Shown here one piece after another: positions 60,201 to 64,000 of a stretch of DNA of 64,000 nucleotides (positions are counted from its first letter, which is position 1; the number at the start of each line of letters is the position of its first letter). This DNA comes from an uncultured Verrucomicrobiota bacterium (lineage in GTDB: Bacteria; Verrucomicrobiota; Kiritimatiellia; CAIQIC01; Lenti-01), in the NCBI GenBank assembly GCA_937872095.1, contig CALMNW010000085.1, positions 1-64,000 on the forward strand, in the 5' to 3' direction. The notes under the pieces were generated by a model. The model worked only from the letters and a program-made list of their open reading frames with translations. It made no database searches and was not told the origin of the DNA. Made by a program: the position numbers and the translations under genes.

Positions 60201-63129
60201 TTCCGCCGGCGGGGCCGCCCTCAACGAAGCGACCCTGACCGTGGACCTGTCCGGCCAGACCAGCGTCATTTTCCGCTGCTGGGCGCGCGACTTCGCGGAT
60301 GCGGTCCAGCCGATGCCCGCGACGTTCGTCTATTCCACCAACGCCGACGGCATCGCCGCCAGCGCCGACGGACTGACTTGGTACCGGCTCGTGGATCTGA
60401 CGACGCCGGGCACCCAGAGCGCGTACACGAATTTCGTCGTGGATCTGGCGGCCTTCGCCGCGGAACAAAGTCTGCCGCTGACGTCGACGTTCCAGATCCG
60501 TTTCCAGCAGTACGGCGATGCCGCGTTTCCCGCGGCCGGCCGTTCGTTCGACCACGTCAGCCTGACTCCCGCGCCGCCGGCCACCTCCACCGTGATCCGC
60601 GCGCAGGGCTTCGAGGGCGAAACCGGCGACACCTGGGCGTTCAAGATCGTGCCGTCGCTCGGCCAAATCGCCGTGCGGAACGAACGGAAGGCCAACGGCA
60701 CGCGATCGCTGCGTCTGGCCGGCGCGCCTCTGAACGCCAACGTGGATCCGTACGCGGAATTCGAGAACGTTTCGATCGGTTCGTACAACCACGTCCGCCT
60801 GGCCGTGGCATTCAGCGCCCAGGGCGCCGATTCGGGCGACGACCTCTATCTGGACGTTTCGTATGACAACGGCGCGACGTGGAACGGCGCGGGGAGCGTC
60901 AAGCTCGTGGACGGCTACAGCAACGGCGACGTGCCCTTCGGGGGCACCAACGCCAGCAATCCGACGACGGTCACCAACAATCCATGGGAATTCGAAGTGC
61001 CGGCCGGCATGGCCCAGATCAAGGTGCGGTTGCGGTTCGACGAGGCTTCCGCGAAAAACAACACCAACGATTTCTACTTCGTGGACGACCTGCGCCTGTA
61101 CTATCTCCCGACGAACCAGCCGCCGGCGCTGGATCCGATCGGCGACTGGACCGCGCTGGTCAGCAACCGCCTCGAATTCGCCGTGGTGGCGACGGACATC
61201 GACAGCAACGAGGTTGCCCTGGTGGCCAGCAACCTGCCGGCGGGCGCGACGTTCGCGCCGCTTTCGGGAACGGCGCCGGTCACGAACTGGTTCGCCTTCA
61301 CGCCGGACGAAACCCAGGCCGACGCCGTCTATCCCGTGGTCTTCCACGTGTCGGACGTGGACGGCTACAACGCGCAGACCGCGACGATCCAAGTGCTGGA
61401 CAAGATCGTGACCTTCTCCACGAACCGCCTGTTCGTGGACGAGGAATCCGGCGCCGCGACGCTGGGGATTTCGCTGTCCCGCGCGGCGGACGCGACGGTG
61501 CCCTTGGCGATCGGCGGCCTCGCCGCCCTGGACGGCGACTACGTCCTGTCGAGCACCTCCCTGACGTTCGCGGTGGATGGCCCCAGCGAGCAAACCGTCG
61601 AAATCGCGCCCATCGACGACGAGCTTTCGGAGGGGCCGGAGAACGTCCGGATTTCCGTGGCGAGCAATCCGGAAAGCGCGGCGGGCGACGACGGCTGCGA
61701 GATCTTCATCCGCGACGACGACAGCCTCACCCTGGCCACGGCCAACCTGACCAGCGGCGGCAGCGCCATCTACATGGACGCCGGCGCGCGCATCCTCCAG
61801 GCGCTGGTGGCGGACGTCGTGGCCATCCAGGAATTCAGCGTGACGAACGCCGCCGGGCACCGGGCGTTCGTCGACCTGAATTTCGGAACCAATTTCCATT
61901 ACTGCGTGGAGCCGACGGGCAACCTGCCCAACGGCGTCATCAGCCGCTGGCCCATCTTGGACTGGGGCGAGTGGGTGGATCCGCAAGTGTCCGACCGCGA
62001 TTTCGTGTGGGCCACGGTGGACGTGCCCGGCGGGCGCCCCCTGCACGTCGTGAGCGTGCACCTGCACGCCTCCGGCGGCACCGCGTCGCGGGAAATCGAG
62101 GCCCGCCTGCTGACCAACTACGTCGCCCAGGCCGGATTCCATCCCATGGATTTGGTGGCGCTCTGCGGCGACCTGAACACGCAGAACCGCTCCGAGGCCG
62201 CCTTCCAGATCCTCAAGACCCTCCTGTCGGACGACCGCAAGCCGACCGACCAGTACGGCGACACCGATACGAACCAGCCGCGGGACAAGCCCTACGACGT
62301 GGTGCTGCCCATTCCCTATCTCGACGCGCGCCATCTGCCGGTGCATTTCGGCGGCCTGACGTTCGCGGAAGGCCTCGCCTTCGACACGCGTCTCTGGACC
62401 GAGGACACCATTCCCTATCCGGCGCTGGTTTCCGACTCCGGCACCTTGAGCATGCAGCACATGGGCGTCGAGAAGGTCTTCGCGCTGGATCGGTTCGTGA
62501 GCATCCTCACGCAGGCCGGCGTCCACGGCGCCATCGGCCCCGCCGACCCCGAGGTGGGCGTGGGGTCGAACCAGACCTTCGTCGTGGCCGCCGATCCGTA
62601 CTACCACGTCGACGGTCTGGCCACCAACGGCTTCGCCTGGACTCCGCCGGAAGCGACGAACGAACTGGTTTGGGTATGGAGCAACGCGCAGGACAACGCC
62701 TGGCTGGACGTGTCGTTCGCCGAGAACCTCACGCCCGCGCACGGCATTCCCGAATGGTGGCTGGCCGCGCACGGAATCACGGACCACTTCGCCGAGGCCG
62801 AGGAAGACGATCTGGACGGCGACGGATTCTTCACCTGGCAGGAATACGTCATGGACACCCATCCGCGGGATTCCGAATCGTTCCTTCGCCTGGATTCCAT
62901 GGAATGCGCGCGGGACGGCGACGAAGTCGTGGTGGGTTACGTCCTGAGCTGGCCTGCCTCGACCGGCCGCGTCTACGACGTGGAATATCTGGCCGATCTG
63001 GTCGGCGACGCCTGGCTGCCGCTGGAAGGCCTGACCAATCTGACCCCGTCCTCGGGCCAGCAGGCCGTCACCAACGTCTTCCACGACGGACGCCTGCGGA
63101 TGTTGCGCCTGCTGGTCCGTCAACCCTGA
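57208..63129 (+). CDS. Very large secreted multidomain protein: DUF11, Calx-beta and EEP-like domains
   Basis: About 1973 residues from the ATG at 57208, which gives a normal signal peptide (AAACAALLGTSAFAQ); an in-frame ATG at 57154 would add 18 residues. By numbering from 57154: an N-terminal jelly roll, two near-identical DUF11 repeats (about 212-330, 334-450), a Calx-beta domain (458-565), a beta domain, Calx-beta domains 2 and 3 (744-850, 859-963), further jelly rolls, a cadherin-like domain (1323) and Calx-beta 4 (1418-1519). An EEP-like domain (about 1528-1790) follows with VVAIQEFS, VSVHLHA and GDLNTQN; a clear SDH motif is lacking. EF-hand-like DLDGDGFFTWQEYV lies near 1886. It is probably a surface or extracellular nuclease/phosphatase-like protein. 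Confidence 0.88.
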   Translation: MGLRFQGGGAAKAIRWAAACAALLGTSAFAQTEAFEGALFPPAGWTNGGTAIWFNYAVSAYGVGTNSAMAAFYSVSAGTGMLETALFEAPAAGATLGFDYAYAAFGADYVDRLAIQVSTNAGATYSLLLDMPGGTNAALNTAGTQSSYFVPTAAEWKTKSIPLPTGANRIRFDAITDYGNNLFLDNVQIYDGTSAADLALSLADSPDPVLGGSNLTYAIAVSNAGPATAEGVVLTNGWPAGAILVSAEASRGSWITNGETIVADLGSLAVGEAATATLVVQPLSAGIATNVAEVSAATWDPQTGNNRATETTAVDPADLALTVVDSPDPVAVGSNLTYAIAVSNAGPATAEGVVLTNRWPAGALLVSAEASRGNWITNGETIVADLGSLAVGEMATATLVVQPQSEGTITNWAEVSTSSFDLQSGNNRQSAATLVSHAGGNVYVRTNFYGVSEDRGTLALYLYRTNGVIGEISIDYETVDGTATAGSDYTDRRGTLVLSNNVTSASLSIPILNDADPEDDESFTVRLYNPQGGAVLSAPSNATILIHDEDGLAALPFEEGFESGALSNYWGFYSTATTGPKIDTNDLPHGGIRHLNMNGVPTYSLNELVLNADLSGREGVHLRFWHKRLPYETDSAMSETFQGHSYADGVAISVDGTNWCKVHGLTLAETGTNEYRQFDVALDPILAAYGLGYTSRVRIKFQAYGYYYPPYYGRFFDDVELYTSAGNLRFAAEEWMGTEAGGAVTVTVERVVGDSGEVGVDYETFDGSALAGSDYAAATGTLTFSNGVRQQAFVVSILDDGDDEPQEAFGIRLFNPQGGAELASPTQAVVRIDDDDGPGEVAFAAAQYAEQEDNGFAAIAVNRLYGRDGEVSVRWRTQAGTATPGADYVESTGTVVFADGEVQSLFEIPLLDDATVEGPETVQLFLEEPGGGATLGTPTNACLTIQDDEAPRAAFPFYAGFESGVWSNYWTVRTNGPGRIQQINRTNGFEVNRSLTMDSAGGAALNEATLTVDLSGQTSVIFRCWARDFADAVQPMPATFVYSTNADGIAASADGLTWYRLVDLTTPGTQSAYTNFVVDLAAFAAEQSLPLTSTFQIRFQQYGDAAFPAAGRSFDHVSLTPAPPATSTVIRAQGFEGETGDTWAFKIVPSLGQIAVRNERKANGTRSLRLAGAPLNANVDPYAEFENVSIGSYNHVRLAVAFSAQGADSGDDLYLDVSYDNGATWNGAGSVKLVDGYSNGDVPFGGTNASNPTTVTNNPWEFEVPAGMAQIKVRLRFDEASAKNNTNDFYFVDDLRLYYLPTNQPPALDPIGDWTALVSNRLEFAVVATDIDSNEVALVASNLPAGATFAPLSGTAPVTNWFAFTPDETQADAVYPVVFHVSDVDGYNAQTATIQVLDKIVTFSTNRLFVDEESGAATLGISLSRAADATVPLAIGGLAALDGDYVLSSTSLTFAVDGPSEQTVEIAPIDDELSEGPENVRISVASNPESAAGDDGCEIFIRDDDSLTLATANLTSGGSAIYMDAGARILQALVADVVAIQEFSVTNAAGHRAFVDLNFGTNFHYCVEPTGNLPNGVISRWPILDWGEWVDPQVSDRDFVWATVDVPGGRPLHVVSVHLHASGGTASREIEARLLTNYVAQAGFHPMDLVALCGDLNTQNRSEAAFQILKTLLSDDRKPTDQYGDTDTNQPRDKPYDVVLPIPYLDARHLPVHFGGLTFAEGLAFDTRLWTEDTIPYPALVSDSGTLSMQHMGVEKVFALDRFVSILTQAGVHGAIGPADPEVGVGSNQTFVVAADPYYHVDGLATNGFAWTPPEATNELVWVWSNAQDNAWLDVSFAENLTPAHGIPEWWLAAHGITDHFAEAEEDDLDGDGFFTWQEYVMDTHPRDSESFLRLDSMECARDGDEVVVGYVLSWPASTGRVYDVEYLADLVGDAWLPLEGLTNLTPSSGQQAVTNVFHDGRLRMLRLLVRQP

Positions 63130-63170
63130 TTCCTCTCGCGGGGGCTCGCGGCTTGAGCCGGAAACGAACG

Positions 63171-63245
63171 TTTTCCACGGTGTGGAAAAAAGTTTTCCAC
63201 ACCGTGGAAAAATGCCGCAAAGATTTTACGTAGCGTGGAAAAACC
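63171..63245. repeat. Palindrome cluster of the TTTTCCACG family
   Basis: TTTTCCACGGTGTGGAAAA (63171-63189) and its exact reverse complement TTTTCCACACCGTGGAAAA (63194-63212) form a nested inverted pair, followed by TTTTACGTAGCGTGGAAAAA (63224-63243). It lies between convergent genes and may serve as a bidirectional terminator or be a REP-type mobile palindrome. Confidence 0.7.
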
Positions 63246-63254
63246 GGGGCAGGG

Positions 63255-64000
63255 TCAGTAGGCGGTGGTGCGGAAAACGGGCTGGAAAAGCCGGGTTTTG
63301 CGCGCGCAGATGGCTCGCACGGGGCAGGCCGGGCAATCGGGTTCCGTCGTTTCCGGGCACCGGGTCCGGTTCTGGAAAAAGAACCAGTCCACGGCGGCCG
63401 CGGACAGTCCGGACCGGGCCATGAGCTTCTCGATGGCTTCGTAGGTGGCCGCGCGGATCAGCTCTTCTTCGGCTTGGGAAAGGATTTCGCGCGCTTCGAG
63501 CCGGTTCCGCAGGGCGGGATCGCCGACGCGGACGAGGCCGGTGCGCAGCGCGCTGCGCTGGAGATGGTAGTCGATGATCGGCACGGCGGATTCGGGATCG
63601 GAGACCTTCAAAAAATGCTCGGGCCGGTTTTCGAGCACGATGGCCAGCAGCATCGCCTTTTTCTGGAGCGGGTCTTCCGCGTAGCCCGGGATTTCGGCGA
63701 GCGCCGTCAGCAGCGCGTACAGCGGTTTCGGGGCGGCCGCGGCGCGGCGGAGCACGTCGGCAGGCTCTTGATTCCGGGAGACGAACCACTGCGCGTAGCC
63801 GCGGATCAGCGCGAGATGTTCGGGCCACATGGGCAGGGGAATCGCGCCGGCGTCGTCGCGGAAGAGCTCGCCGAGTTCGGCGTTGGAACGGCCGGCGAGC
63901 GTGGCCGGGAGGAAGGCCGCCGGATCGGCCTGCCAAGCCCGCGTGCAGGCGCGGAAGAGGAAGTCGGACCCCTTGAGATCGCGGCCGTCGAGGCGCGCGA
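63255..64000 (-). CDS. Helix-rich protein with EndoIII-like four-cysteine loop, Qng1-like (5' end outside window)
   Basis: The frame is open to the right edge, so the start is missing; at least 247 residues are present. The visible chain has GRDLKGSDFLFRACTRAW, ELGELFRDDAGAIPLP, KKAMLLAIVLENRPEHF, AVPIIDYHLQRSALRTGL and a C-terminal WFFFQNRTRCPETTEPDC. The order and helices distantly recall queuosine-salvage (DUF2419/Qng1) proteins. The end has cysteines spaced C-x7-C-x2-C-x5-C, almost the EndoIII iron-sulfur loop. A nucleobase or nucleotide N-glycosylase role is a guess. Confidence 0.65.
   Translation of the reverse strand, partial: ARLDGRDLKGSDFLFRACTRAWQADPAAFLPATLAGRSNAELGELFRDDAGAIPLPMWPEHLALIRGYAQWFVSRNQEPADVLRRAAAAPKPLYALLTALAEIPGYAEDPLQKKAMLLAIVLENRPEHFLKVSDPESAVPIIDYHLQRSALRTGLVRVGDPALRNRLEAREILSQAEEELIRAATYEAIEKLMARSGLSAAAVDWFFFQNRTRCPETTEPDCPACPVRAICARKTRLFQPVFRTTAY

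Noticed and set aside
58054-63123. Long antisense reading frame of about 1690 codons opposite the giant secreted protein
   Set aside because: It arises from high-GC codon structure, has no recognisable domains and strongly biased His/Arg/Val composition, while the sense frame has clear domains and a signal peptide.

Overview
The window is high-GC (mostly about 60-70 percent by eye), gene-dense and Gram-negative. It carries LPS assembly genes (two LpxL-like acyltransferases, hldD, kdsA, an LptC-like gene, lptA and lptB), a TonB-dependent receptor and several lipoproteins. Large secreted proteins rich in Thr-Asn motifs, BspA-type leucine-rich repeats and Calx-beta/DUF11 modules, together with an HPr kinase/HPr/EI set, suggest the PVC superphylum, most likely a Kiritimatiellota-like bacterium. 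That placement is inference; no rRNA gene is present.

Layout. 0-4.4 kb: a cyclic-nucleotide-binding domain protein, glgC, a repeat-containing membrane protein and a GT4 glycosyltransferase. 4.4-7.7 kb: an accessory zone with a low-GC two-gene insert, a duplicated non-coding module, long hairpins, a small membrane methyltransferase and a lipoprotein. 7.7-13 kb: rlmD-like, smpB, rpoZ, a zinc-ribbon coiled-coil protein, the RNase P RNA gene, a lone gspC-like gene and a DUF1848 gene. 13-18.5 kb: dapB-like, tRNA-Gly(GCC), mscL, trpS, and scpA-scpB-hisC. 18.5-24.8 kb: a two-component system divergent from a secreted beta-helix protein and an LRR protein, with three TGAAG-N6-TGAAR boxes between them. 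24.9-29.5 kb: an aroF-tyrA-aroA-cmk-plsC operon. 29.7-36.8 kb: a TonB receptor, a periplasmic CobN-like chelatase, a MotA/ExbB-like protein and a DUF2149 protein, overlapping or nearly so. 36.8-41.7 kb: folE, a thioredoxin-fold lipoprotein, two LpxL-like genes, a MazG-like gene and a HAD phosphatase. 41.9-49 kb: hldD-kdsA-lptC-lptA-lptB-hpf-hprK-ptsH-ptsI. 49-53 kb: metK, a DD-carboxypeptidase, queA and two metallopeptidases. 54-63 kb: an EEP-fold hydrolase with tandem CBM21 glycogen/starch-binding modules, a PLD-family protein and a very large secreted EEP protein. The right edge cuts a helix-rich protein with an EndoIII-like four-Cys loop.

The most interesting systems are two. The first is the receptor-CobN-ExbB-DUF2149 locus at 29.7-36.8 kb. 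It resembles the Bacteroidetes HmuRSTUV heme acquisition/dechelation arrangement and lacks the CobS/CobT partners a true cobaltochelatase would need. The second is the CBM21-EEP/PLD pair at 54-57 kb, an unusual cytoplasmic bacterial use of a module best known from eukaryotic glycogen-targeting proteins. The LPS-transport/HPr-kinase string resembles the proteobacterial lpt-rpoN-hpf-pts locus without rpoN and without any EII component, suggesting a regulatory PTS. Intergenic regions carry several repeat families: TTTTCCACG palindromes, GTTCAAC tracts, a 109-bp terminal-inverted-repeat element and the duplicated 250-bp module.
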